Shown here: positions 1-8,821 of the stretch, in pieces
How positions within the stretch are numbered: position 1 is the stretch's first letter
How the letters are laid out: the number at the start of each line of letters is the position of its first letter
From: an uncultured Pirellulaceae bacterium
GTDB taxonomy: Bacteria; Planctomycetota; Planctomycetia; Pirellulales; Pirellulaceae
NCBI GenBank assembly: GCA_938083195.1
Contig: CALKCK010000007.1
Location: 124,001-188,000, forward strand
Length of the DNA: 64,000 nt
Direction of reading: 5' to 3'
Position numbers and translations under genes: made by a program
The notes under the pieces: generated by a model
The model's input: only the letters and a program-made list of their open reading frames with translations
Databases searched by the model: none
What the model was told of the DNA's origin: nothing

Positions 1-1
1 C

Positions 2-640
2 CTGCTCTTGATTCACGGAACTAATGTAGACGCAGACATTCTGATTGATGGCGATTTTGAATTAAACGGTGCTCAAGCAGGTTGGCTGTATGGAACCGCT
101 CCCAACAACGCGAATCAGGACGCTGCCGCCCCGGGAATTGATGTACCGATCGAAGGCAATGAAACCCTTAGAATAACCGGAAACTTCTTAGGCGGCTCGA
201 CGACGAGCTTCTCAGAAGCCTATCAAGAAATTGCAGTAGACGGCACCGACTTTTCCATCGGTGATGAAATTTCACTTCAAGGATTACTTGCCCACCAATC
301 CTCGAATGCACTCTCCGGCGGAAATGAAGCCTATTTCGAAATTGCCTTTGTTCTTGGACCGTTCCTAAGTGGCACCGTCCAATCCGCGTTCCTTACCACC
401 GAATCCAAAAGAGACGAATATCTGTTTTTTGAAACCGTAACGAGCACCATCCCAGATAATGTCACAGCCATTCGCGCGTCCGTAAAATACAAACAAACAG
501 GAAACAGCAGCGGAGTTGCTTGGGCAGAAAACGTAAAGCTTGTTAATTTTACGACTGCGGTACCCGAACCGGGTTCACTCTCAATCCTCTTGGTAGGAAT
601 GGTCGGGTTAGCCGTTAAAAGACGAAAGAGGAACCGCTAG
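2..640 (+). CDS. PEP-CTERM sorted exported protein (5' truncated by window edge)
   Basis: The reading frame is already open at the window edge, and the first visible residues (LLLIHG) look like the end of a signal peptide, so the true start lies upstream. The body is a beta-rich, Asn/Gly/Ser/Thr-rich secreted domain of about 170 residues. The C-terminus is a textbook PEP-CTERM tail: VPEPGS, then a hydrophobic segment (about LSILLVGMVGLAV), then a basic RRKRNR end. PEP-CTERM tails are known to target proteins to exosortase for processing and release to the surface or exopolysaccharide. The beta domain resembles the carbohydrate-binding-like modules common in such proteins, but I cannot assign a ligand. 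A strong terminator follows. Confidence 0.8.
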   Translation: MLLIHGTNVDADILIDGDFELNGAQAGWLYGTAPNNANQDAAAPGIDVPIEGNETLRITGNFLGGSTTSFSEAYQEIAVDGTDFSIGDEISLQGLLAHQSSNALSGGNEAYFEIAFVLGPFLSGTVQSAFLTTESKRDEYLFFETVTSTIPDNVTAIRASVKYKQTGNSSGVAWAENVKLVNFTTAVPEPGSLSILLVGMVGLAVKRRKRNR

Positions 641-691
641 CATTCGCCGCCGGCTGATAAACCAGATTTTCAAGAAATTTTAGATACACTA

Positions 692-717
692 AGCCTGACC
701 TTGGTCAGGCTTTTTTT
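692..717 (+). terminator. Rho-independent terminator after the PEP-CTERM gene
   Basis: A perfect inverted repeat (AGCCTGACC, 2-nt spacer, GGTCAGGCT) runs directly into a run of seven T. It ends transcription of the upstream PEP-CTERM gene and separates it from ilvB. Confidence 0.9.
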
Positions 718-1041
718 ATTGCCGTTAGCGATCGCAAAAATTCAAACAAGGGATGTTTCTCATTCAATTTTAAATGAAATCAGCAAACTTTTTTCATTTT
801 TATTTTTTTCAAACAATGTCGCGTGGGTACGTCTCGCCATTCCACAACCGCATCTTTGCCAGACTGGATGCCCCAAGGTTATCTTAACGGGAATACGCAT
901 CCCCTAACATGTTTTGAGGCAACTCAAGTTCTACAAATTAACGGTTACTGTTCTCATGGATATTGTTATGCAAAGATCAAGGAAGAATTCATATAATGGA
1001 TTTTTTGCTGAGCCCATTTCACTCTCGATCAATTGCAAGCT
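718..1041 (+). other. Intergenic leader region upstream of ilvB
   Basis: About 320 bases with no credible gene. It must contain the ilvB promoter. I see no Leu/Ile/Val-rich leader peptide followed by a terminator, so classical attenuation is not supported. Short ORFs here have non-coding composition. Confidence 0.4.
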
Positions 1042-2775
1042 ATGTCAACCACAACGAAGCCAGATTCCACCGGAACGTCTACGCCCTCAAATCGAATCTC
1101 CGGCTCCGAGGCAGTCGTACGTTGCCTCCTAGAAGAGGGCGTAGATTTAGTTTTTGGCTACCCTGGGGGGGCGATCATGCCCGTCTACGACGAGTTATAC
1201 AAATATAGCGATCAAATTCACCACGTCCTTGTACGCCACGAACAAGGAGCAACACACGCGGCACAGGGCTACGCTCGATCGTCTGGGCGTGTTGGCGCCT
1301 GTATTGCAACATCGGGACCAGGGGCGACGAATCTCATTACTGGGATCGCGGACGCCATGATCGATTCCACGCCAATGGTCTGTATTACCGGCCAGGTTCC
1401 CAAACACCTTCTGGGATCGGATGCTTTTCAGGAAACGGACGTGATGGGAATCACCATTCCCATTACAAAATGGAGCTTTCAAATTACGGAAGCGTCGGAA
1501 ATCCCTGAAGTATTCGCCAAAGCATTTTACGTTGCCAAATCGGGTCGCCCCGGACCGGTCGTAATCGACATCACCAAAAACGCACAATTTGGAGAGCTCG
1601 ACTATCAATACGAACGATGTGAAGTCGTAAAAACCTACGTTGCCCGCCCTGACGTCGGCCGAAACGAACTCCAGGAAGCCGCAGATTTAATCAATTCAGC
1701 AAAACGACCTTACATTCTATTTGGGCAAGGCGTGATTCTATCGGAAGCCGAAGACGAACTAAAAGCCTTCGTCGAGAAAGCTGGAATCCCAGCAGCCTGG
1801 ACCATCATGGGGTTATCAGCCATGAACACTGACCACCCACTCAATGTTGGAATGCTGGGTATGCATGGCAACTACGGCCCCAACGTCATGATTAATGAAT
1901 GTGATGTGATGATCGCCATTGGCATGCGTTTTGATGATCGAGTTACAGGAAATCTTGAAAAATTTGCTAAGCAAGCAAAGGTTATCCATCTCGAAATTGA
2001 CCGCGCAGAAATTGACAAAAATGTCAAAACGGACGTCGCCCTTGTGGGGGACGCCAAAGAAGTTCTCGGGCTTCTGACACCCCTAGTAAATTCTAATTCT
2101 CATGAAGCATGGCATCAGAAATTCAAAGAATGCGATGCCATGGAATTCGACAAGGTTATTCAAAATGAGTGCAGTCCAACCGAGGGAATGATGACCATGG
2201 GAGAGGTCATCAAAAATCTAAACAAACATACCCACGGCGAAGCAATCATTGTCACAGACGTAGGCCAGCATCAAATGGTCGCTTGTCGGTACGCAGAATT
2301 TAAACAAACCAAAAGCAACATCACGTCCGGCGGACTGGGAACCATGGGCTTTGGACTCCCCGCTGCGATCGGAGCCAAACTCGGAGCCCCCGATCGCCAA
2401 GTGATCGCGGTTGTCGGTGACGGTGGCATCCAAATGACCATCGAAGAACTCGGCGTTATTCTGCAGACCGATGTCCACGTCAAAATTGTCTTACTCAATA
2501 ACGAATTCCTTGGAATGGTGCGTCAATGGCAACAATTGTTCTTTGACAAACGGTACTCGGCGACTGAAATGGTAAACCCCGATTTCCAAAAGATTGCCGA
2601 AGCTTACAAGATCGAATCCAAACGAATTGACGAACGAGCAGATTTAGATCAGGCCATTGAGACTATGCTCGACCACGATGGAGCTTATTTCCTCGAGGTC
2701 ATGGTCGGAAAAGAGAACAATGTGTTTCCAATGGTTCCCTCGGGCGCAGGTGTTTCAGAGATCCGACTTGAATAA
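1042..2775 (+). CDS. ilvB: Acetolactate synthase large (catalytic) subunit
   Basis: A ThDP-dependent enzyme that condenses pyruvate with pyruvate or 2-ketobutyrate, the first common step of valine, leucine and isoleucine synthesis. The 577-residue length is normal. Domain order is N-terminal ThDP-binding (PYR) domain with catalytic Glu67 in RHEQGATHAAQGYAR, a central FAD-type domain, and a C-terminal ThDP (PP) domain with the GDGGIQM metal/ThDP motif and the LNNEFLGMVRQWQ signature. ATG at 1042 is chosen over an in-frame TTG nine bases upstream because it gives the usual short Ser/Thr-rich lead-in. No clear Shine-Dalgarno is visible. The small subunit gene follows after about 60 bases, so the two are probably co-transcribed. 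ilvC is not in the window. Confidence 0.97.
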   Translation: MSTTTKPDSTGTSTPSNRISGSEAVVRCLLEEGVDLVFGYPGGAIMPVYDELYKYSDQIHHVLVRHEQGATHAAQGYARSSGRVGACIATSGPGATNLITGIADAMIDSTPMVCITGQVPKHLLGSDAFQETDVMGITIPITKWSFQITEASEIPEVFAKAFYVAKSGRPGPVVIDITKNAQFGELDYQYERCEVVKTYVARPDVGRNELQEAADLINSAKRPYILFGQGVILSEAEDELKAFVEKAGIPAAWTIMGLSAMNTDHPLNVGMLGMHGNYGPNVMINECDVMIAIGMRFDDRVTGNLEKFAKQAKVIHLEIDRAEIDKNVKTDVALVGDAKEVLGLLTPLVNSNSHEAWHQKFKECDAMEFDKVIQNECSPTEGMMTMGEVIKNLNKHTHGEAIIVTDVGQHQMVACRYAEFKQTKSNITSGGLGTMGFGLPAAIGAKLGAPDRQVIAVVGDGGIQMTIEELGVILQTDVHVKIVLLNNEFLGMVRQWQQLFFDKRYSATEMVNPDFQKIAEAYKIESKRIDERADLDQAIETMLDHDGAYFLEVMVGKENNVFPMVPSGAGVSEIRLE

Positions 2776-2838
2776 CCTCCCATCGCAAACGCCTCGTTCT
2801 TGACCCCAAACATCTACACCCATTCTTTTGACTCAAAT

Positions 2839-3372
2839 ATGCCCCAACAAATAACGATAGCCGTTTTCAGCGAAAACAAAGCTGGTTTGCTCCATCGCGT
2901 AACCACTAGCTTTACACGACGAAAAATTAACATCGAAAGCTTGACTGCATCCGAAAGTGAAGTCCCTGGAATTCACCGCTACACAATCGTCGTAGAAATC
3001 ACCCCGGCGGATGCGGACAAATTAGTACACGCACTTGAAAAACAAGTCGACATTCAAAAGGCGTTTTGGTATTCGAATGAAGAAATAATTTTCCGTGAAA
3101 TCGCACTTTATAAGATTCGAGCTGAAGCGATGACTGATGGCAGTCCCGCGCTCGACGTAGTGGATCGACACCATGCAAGGATACTCTCCGTTGAGGAACA
3201 CTTTACCGTCATCCAGAAAACAGGACGCAGAGAAGCCACCACTCAACTATTCAAGGAACTCGAGCCCTACGGCATTCTTGAGTTTGTAAGATCCGGACGT
3301 GTGGCGATTTCTCGCCCAATGAAAGAACTGAAAGACTATTTGGTAGAACTAAAGATTGCCTCTGCTCGTTAA
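2839..3372 (+). CDS. ilvN: Acetolactate synthase small (regulatory) subunit
   Basis: The regulatory partner of IlvB; it confers valine feedback inhibition and stimulates catalysis. The 177-residue length fits IlvH/IlvN. An N-terminal ACT domain (about residues 1-80) begins ITIAVFSENKAGLLHRV and includes the NIESLT motif typical of the family. The C-terminal domain contains TGRREATTQLFKELEPYGILEFVRSGRVAISR, also typical. ATG 2839 is preferred over an in-frame TTG at 2800 because the ACT domain begins immediately after it. It lies about 60 bases downstream of ilvB, consistent with an ilvBN operon. Confidence 0.95.
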   Translation: MPQQITIAVFSENKAGLLHRVTTSFTRRKINIESLTASESEVPGIHRYTIVVEITPADADKLVHALEKQVDIQKAFWYSNEEIIFREIALYKIRAEAMTDGSPALDVVDRHHARILSVEEHFTVIQKTGRREATTQLFKELEPYGILEFVRSGRVAISRPMKELKDYLVELKIASAR

Positions 3373-3763
3373 ACGGAGAAATTTAAAGGAATTCCTAAAA
3401 CCGATTCGCCTCGTCCATTTCTTCAAACGTTTCAGTTAGATTTCGCAACCCATGTGAGATTAACAGCTTACTTTAGCCGCTTTCATACCTTCCCTCAGTT
3501 GTTTTGTATGAATCGATTCCGCAACACAGCATAAATTGTGTTCGGGTTTCATAAGACGACAACCTAGTCTTGTCGTCTTATTAAATGCCACTCTTTCTAC
3601 ACAGCTCTAACTACCGTTCCCAATAAGTCTCAATTGGTCTCGGGGCTTGAAAAAATGATTTCTTTAACTTTGCCTAGATCTCGCTGGGTCAACAGTGCAT
3701 TTCGCCCCTGATTTGGCTAAAATCAAACGTTCGAAGACCACTCGATTCTCTGAGGTAATACTG
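3373..3763 (+). other. Intergenic region between ilvN and the giant fusion gene
   Basis: About 390 bases without a gene. It contains the perfect hairpin at 3551-3581 and, just before the next start codon, a GAGG ribosome-binding site at about 3752-3755. Confidence 0.5.
3551..3581 (+). terminator. Perfect 12-bp hairpin, probable terminator of the ilvBN operon
   Basis: ATAAGACGACAA pairs perfectly with TTGTCGTCTTAT across a 7-nt loop. There is no downstream T tract beyond TT, so it may be a weak or bidirectional terminator, or an operator palindrome. It lies about 180 bases after ilvN. Confidence 0.5.
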
Positions 3764-6700
3764 ATGAAGTTCGCTGCCCGCCCATATTCGACCCGATTTC
3801 GCTTAACCCTTATGACTTTTTTTGCGGTGCTGGTCGCGGGTTTGGCGTCCACAACTCAGGCCCAGTCCGAATTCGAATTCCTGCCGTCCGACAATATTTG
3901 CTTTATCGGAAATACGCTTGCTGATCGGATGCAGCACTACCCTTGGCTCGAAACCTATTTGACTCAAGCAAACTCTGACAAAAACATCAAGTTCCGCAAC
4001 CTTGGTTTTTCAGCGGATGAGATCAAAACCCGACCTCGCTCGGCTAATTTCGGTTCACCCGATCAGTGGCTTACGAAGTGTAACGCAACCGTTATCTTTT
4101 GCTTTTTTGGCTATAACGAATCGATGCGAGGCGAATCTGGACTCCCTCAATTCGAATCCGACCTAGCCCAATCAATCGACCAAATGTTGGCCCAAAAATT
4201 TAATGGCAAGACCGCACCGCGGCTCGCGTTCTTTTCACCCATCGCACATGAGGATTTAAACAGCCCTCACCTTCCCGATGGCAAGGCTAACAATGTCAAT
4301 TTAGAACTCTATTCCAAGGCAATGAAACGAATTTGTGTTGAAAAGAATGTTCCCTTTTACGATTTGTTCACCGTTAGTAAACAGCTTTACCAGGATTCCG
4401 ATGTTCCGCTGACCATGAACGGAATTCACCTCACAGATCACGGTAACAAAGAACTAGCCAAAGCAATAGCGCCACTACTGTCTCCAGCAAAATCAATACC
4501 CTCTGACAAAGCCATTGCTGAGTTGCATGCCGCAATATCTGACAAGAACTACCACTGGTTCAGTCGTTATCGCGTCGTGGATGGATACAACGTCTTCGGT
4601 GGCAGATCCAAACTCGCTTGGTTCGATCAGTCTAATGCTGACGTGATGATGCGTGAGATGGAAATGTTCGATGTAATGACGAACAACCGCGACAAAATTA
4701 TTCTGTCCATCGCACAAGGCACTCAACGACCCTCGCCCGAAAAACTCCCGACTGATTTATCAGTCCGTCCAAATAAAATTGGCCCTCTCGACAAAGGAGC
4801 ATGGCCCTATCTTGGCGGGAAGGAAGCGATCGAAAAAATGACGATTCATCCAAAGATGAAAGTCAATTTATTCGCATCGGAAGAAATGTTTCCTCGCTTA
4901 ATTAACCCCGTTCAAATGTCCTTCGACGCCGACAGTCGTTTGTTTGTCGCATGTTGGGAGTCCTACCCACATTGGAATCCTAGCCAACCAAGGAAAGACT
5001 GCATCCTGATTCTTCCAGACAACGATCAAGACGGCGTGGCCGATGAAAGCATTGTCTTCGCAGACGGTCTAAATTCGGTCACCGGTTTTGAGTTTTGGGG
5101 TGGCGGCATGTTAGTCGCTGCACCTCCCGAAATCTGGTTCTTAAAAGACACCAATGGTGATGACCAGGCAGATGTAAAGATTCGCATGCTTCAAGGAATC
5201 TCAAGTGCCGACACACACCACTCAGCCAACGCATTGATCGTAGGCGCTGATGGCTGGCTTTATTTCTCTCGCGGTATTTTCAATGTCGCGAATTTTGAAA
5301 CACCTACCAAGACTTTTCGCTCCGGTGCGTCGGGCGTTCATCGGTTTAATCCCCGCACATTTGAATTTGAATTTCATTTCCCAATTGGCCCCAACCCTCA
5401 TGGCGATGTATTCGATCAATGGGGTTATCAATTTGCCAATGATGGAACCGGCGGCACCGGAAGCTACGTTAACATTGGTAAAGGTATCGGCAATAAAAAG
5501 TGGTTTAAAAAAAGGGTTCGGCCAGTTCCAGCAACTGGGATTTTATCGAGCAGTCACTTTCCACCAGAACATGAGGGAAATTTTTTAATCAGTAATGCGA
5601 TTGGGTTTCTGGGTGTGGCACAACATAAAGTTAATTACAACGGCGCTGACATTACGGCCGTAGAAGTGACACCAATCGTTTCTTCGGCGGATCCAAATTT
5701 TCGACCTAGTGATATGGAAGTGGGCGGCGACGGTGCTTTGTACATCACCGACTGGCACAATGCCCTGATCGGGCATATGCAGCATAACATGCGCGACCCT
5801 AATCGCGATCACTCCCATGGGCGAGTTTACCGAGTCACCTATGAAGGACGCCCTTTAGTGAAGGCTCCGAAAATGAGTGGTAAATCGATTACAGAAGTCT
5901 GTGAAAACTTTTTCTCACAAGAAACTTCAACTCGCTACAGAGCCAGACTGGAGCTCAGCGGACGAGACAGGGATCAAGTTAAATCGAAAATTGCCGCATT
6001 CTCTAAACAGCTCGACCCTCGTAAGAATTCGCCGCAGCGCGACGAGGCTCAAGCCCTTTTGGAATGCCTATGGGTACTGGAAGAACAAAGATTACCTAAC
6101 TTAGATTTGCTAAAACGGGTCTTTCAAGCAGAAGACGGTCGAGTTCGAGCCGCTTCCATCCGGACACTTGGACATTGGAGTGGAATGGCCGAAGGCTGGG
6201 AACCAATTTTGATGACTGCGGCTCGCGATCCATCGGCGCTCGTCCGAGCAGAAGCCGTCAAAGCGGCCGTCGATCTTGGGGGACTTGTCGGTGCCGAGGC
6301 TGTTTTCGAAGCAAACACCAAAGAGATCGATCCAGAACTGGATACCGTGCTGAAATACGCAAAGTCTCAACTGAACATCGAACAAATGATTCGTCAGATG
6401 CTTGCCACGGGTAAATCGCTCTCACCGAGCGCCCGCGCTTATGTTTTGGCAACGGGTAAACCGAACGATCTGGTTCGTCTGAAACCTAGCGAAGAGGTCT
6501 ATCGAGCCATTCTTTCCCATGTCGATTCAAAACCTGGCATGATGGAGAATTCAGTTAATTCATTATCTAAAATTACTCGACAGCCGAAAACTAAACTAAT
6601 CGTCGATTTGATCAATCAGGAACAAGGGAACCCTAAAGGCAATGTAGTTGGACTTGGCAAATTGTTAGCTGCCCAACCAGTCGAAGACCTTAAATTGATC

Positions 6701-8713
6701 CAAACCGAAGTTGAGGACTTGGCGGTCAACGGATCAACTTCTCAAATCAAACGCCTTGGCTACGCATCCTGGGTTGCTGCCTCCGGGCCGGGCGATGCTT
6801 TCTTGGCAGCCACGAAATCGAAAAAACGATTAAAGGATTTCTTGGACGCCGTTCCGTCGGTTAACGCCAGTGCCCGCGGCAGTCTCTTTGACAAAGTTAG
6901 TCCACTGGTCTTTGAATTGCCGCAACAATTGGGCGTCGAATCGGCGACGGGAGGACTGAAGAACGGCGTAAGCGCGGGATACATGACCCCGCATGCCGCG
7001 GATGCAACCTCCGCAACTGTCGACCAGCGAAAGCCACAATTATCAGGGGAGGTTGCCAACTTTGGAGTGTTCATTCCCCAGGGGCAACCCCGAGACGCGT
7101 TCACTAATATTTTCAATTCACTTATTGACGTTCCAAAAACTGGGAATTACACCTTCTTTCTTACTTCCGATGACGGTTCCAGACTCTACGTCAACGGGGA
7201 AGAACTTATCAATAACGACGGCCCACACGGGATGGACACTAAGTCCGGTACAATTTCGTTGCCCACTGGCCTGCATCCAATTCGAATTAATTATTTTGAT
7301 TCTGGCGGCGCCGATGGTTTGAAAGTGGAATGGAGTGGACCTGGAATTCAACGAAAACCAATCTCCGCGGATCGTTTGTATATTGGCGGAGGTGAAACGC
7401 TTCGAGAGGTCGCGATTCGGGCTCTCGTTTCCATTCCAGGGCGGGATGCAGAAAAGTTTGCAGTCCTCAATCGTTTAATCGCTTCCGGCGAATTTCAACC
7501 AGCCGCAATCAATGCACTTAGGCAACTGTCCGCCGATAGCTGGAATGTCGCCGATATAAAACCGTTGGTTAATAATATTATCGGCTACCTGAGTACACTA
7601 CCGATTAACCAAAGGACGTCCGCATCTGCAAACAACGCAATGGAGATGGCCCGAAAACTCGGTCTTAAACTCTCTGCATTAGACCAAGCTAATATTGAAA
7701 AACGACTCATAAACCTTGACGTTCGTGTGATTGCAATTGGAACCATTCCGCACCGAATGATTTACGACAAAGAGATTATAGTCGTAGAGGCGGGAAAACC
7801 TGTTGAGTTTCGGTTTAGTAATACTGACTCAATGCCGCATAATTTCGCTGTCACCCAACCAGGTGCGCTTGCCGAAGTAGGGGAACTTGCAGAATCAACC
7901 GGCCGGGATGCCGATGCCATGGCCCGACATTACATCCCTGATTCAAGTAAAGTTCTCATAGGTAGCCGACTCCTACAACCTGGAGAAGAACAGGCGATCA
8001 GCTTCATTGTGCCCACAGAACCGGGAGTTTACCCGTATGTTTGCACCTACCCAGGACACTGGCGCCGAATGTATGGCGCACTCTATGTGGTTCCCAAATT
8101 TAGTGACTATGTCACCGCTCAATCGGAATACCTCGACCAACTCGACCTCGAAGTCAAAGACGCACTCCTGCAAACCAGCTCAAGAGGCCAGGAGTGGAAA
8201 TATGAAGACATTATTGGCGATCTCGACATGCTCATGGGACGCTCCCATGAGGTTGGTCAAGCTTCGTTCCGAGCAGCGAATTGCATTGCTTGCCATCAAT
8301 TTGATGGGCAAGGCCAAAACTTCGGGCCTGACCTTTCCAAATTGTCAGACGAGAAACGAACTGCCAGCCATATCCTTCGGTCGATTTTAGAACCCTCTAA
8401 AGACATCGACGAAAAATTTGCTTCAAATATCTTCTTGATGGACACGGGTAAGACAATCACCGGGATGATTATGGAAGAGACCGATGACGTCGTGAAAATT
8501 GTCGTTGATCCGCTTGCAAAAGATCAAATTACGGTCATCAATCAGGATGAAATCGATGCCCGAAAAAGAGCCAAACAAAGTCAAATGCCAGCAGGAATGA
8601 TGGACAAGCTCTCTCGCGAGGAAATCATCGATTTGATCGCCTATGTTTTATCTAATGCGGATCCAAAACATAAGATGTTTGAGGGCGGTCACAAACATGA
8701 AGCCCAGCATTAA
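3764..8713 (+). CDS. Giant secreted fusion: SGNH-like, TIGR02604 propeller, HEAT, PA14, cupredoxin, cytochrome c
   Basis: A 1649-residue exported protein. ATG 3764 is chosen because a GAGG site lies 8 bases upstream and a signal peptide (cleavage near AQA, residue about 34) follows. Visible domains: SGNH-hydrolase-like (about 40-245; block III GYNES and block V GIHL present, but the block I GDS is replaced by GNT); planctomycete TIGR02604 beta-propeller (about 360-705) with DxDxDG-type calcium loops; HEAT-like repeats (about 705-1010); PA14 carbohydrate-binding domain (about 1100-1205); cupredoxin (about 1320-1445) with candidate type-1 copper ligands His1359, Cys1427, His1432 and Met1436; TIGR02603 cytochrome c domain with C1507-x2-C1510-H1511. 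The copper and haem centres at the C-terminus suggest periplasmic electron transfer linked to sugar binding or oxidation. Substrate unknown. It is related to the minus-strand gene at 29024-33631. Confidence 0.9.
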   Translation: MKFAARPYSTRFRLTLMTFFAVLVAGLASTTQAQSEFEFLPSDNICFIGNTLADRMQHYPWLETYLTQANSDKNIKFRNLGFSADEIKTRPRSANFGSPDQWLTKCNATVIFCFFGYNESMRGESGLPQFESDLAQSIDQMLAQKFNGKTAPRLAFFSPIAHEDLNSPHLPDGKANNVNLELYSKAMKRICVEKNVPFYDLFTVSKQLYQDSDVPLTMNGIHLTDHGNKELAKAIAPLLSPAKSIPSDKAIAELHAAISDKNYHWFSRYRVVDGYNVFGGRSKLAWFDQSNADVMMREMEMFDVMTNNRDKIILSIAQGTQRPSPEKLPTDLSVRPNKIGPLDKGAWPYLGGKEAIEKMTIHPKMKVNLFASEEMFPRLINPVQMSFDADSRLFVACWESYPHWNPSQPRKDCILILPDNDQDGVADESIVFADGLNSVTGFEFWGGGMLVAAPPEIWFLKDTNGDDQADVKIRMLQGISSADTHHSANALIVGADGWLYFSRGIFNVANFETPTKTFRSGASGVHRFNPRTFEFEFHFPIGPNPHGDVFDQWGYQFANDGTGGTGSYVNIGKGIGNKKWFKKRVRPVPATGILSSSHFPPEHEGNFLISNAIGFLGVAQHKVNYNGADITAVEVTPIVSSADPNFRPSDMEVGGDGALYITDWHNALIGHMQHNMRDPNRDHSHGRVYRVTYEGRPLVKAPKMSGKSITEVCENFFSQETSTRYRARLELSGRDRDQVKSKIAAFSKQLDPRKNSPQRDEAQALLECLWVLEEQRLPNLDLLKRVFQAEDGRVRAASIRTLGHWSGMAEGWEPILMTAARDPSALVRAEAVKAAVDLGGLVGAEAVFEANTKEIDPELDTVLKYAKSQLNIEQMIRQMLATGKSLSPSARAYVLATGKPNDLVRLKPSEEVYRAILSHVDSKPGMMENSVNSLSKITRQPKTKLIVDLINQEQGNPKGNVVGLGKLLAAQPVEDLKLIQTEVEDLAVNGSTSQIKRLGYASWVAASGPGDAFLAATKSKKRLKDFLDAVPSVNASARGSLFDKVSPLVFELPQQLGVESATGGLKNGVSAGYMTPHAADATSATVDQRKPQLSGEVANFGVFIPQGQPRDAFTNIFNSLIDVPKTGNYTFFLTSDDGSRLYVNGEELINNDGPHGMDTKSGTISLPTGLHPIRINYFDSGGADGLKVEWSGPGIQRKPISADRLYIGGGETLREVAIRALVSIPGRDAEKFAVLNRLIASGEFQPAAINALRQLSADSWNVADIKPLVNNIIGYLSTLPINQRTSASANNAMEMARKLGLKLSALDQANIEKRLINLDVRVIAIGTIPHRMIYDKEIIVVEAGKPVEFRFSNTDSMPHNFAVTQPGALAEVGELAESTGRDADAMARHYIPDSSKVLIGSRLLQPGEEQAISFIVPTEPGVYPYVCTYPGHWRRMYGALYVVPKFSDYVTAQSEYLDQLDLEVKDALLQTSSRGQEWKYEDIIGDLDMLMGRSHEVGQASFRAANCIACHQFDGQGQNFGPDLSKLSDEKRTASHILRSILEPSKDIDEKFASNIFLMDTGKTITGMIMEETDDVVKIVVDPLAKDQITVINQDEIDARKRAKQSQMPAGMMDKLSREEIIDLIAYVLSNADPKHKMFEGGHKHEAQH

Positions 8714-8821
8714 ACCAAATCGGATGCAGAAATCAGCTTTCCATATCGGTTCGCCGCTCACTTTTTATCCGAAACCCGTTATCAGATTCCTAAACACATC
8801 GTGTATAGAACGAGGCAACTC

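Noticed and set aside
701-907. 68-codon frame in the ilvB leader
   Set aside because: Starts inside the terminator hairpin and has no regulatory peptide features.
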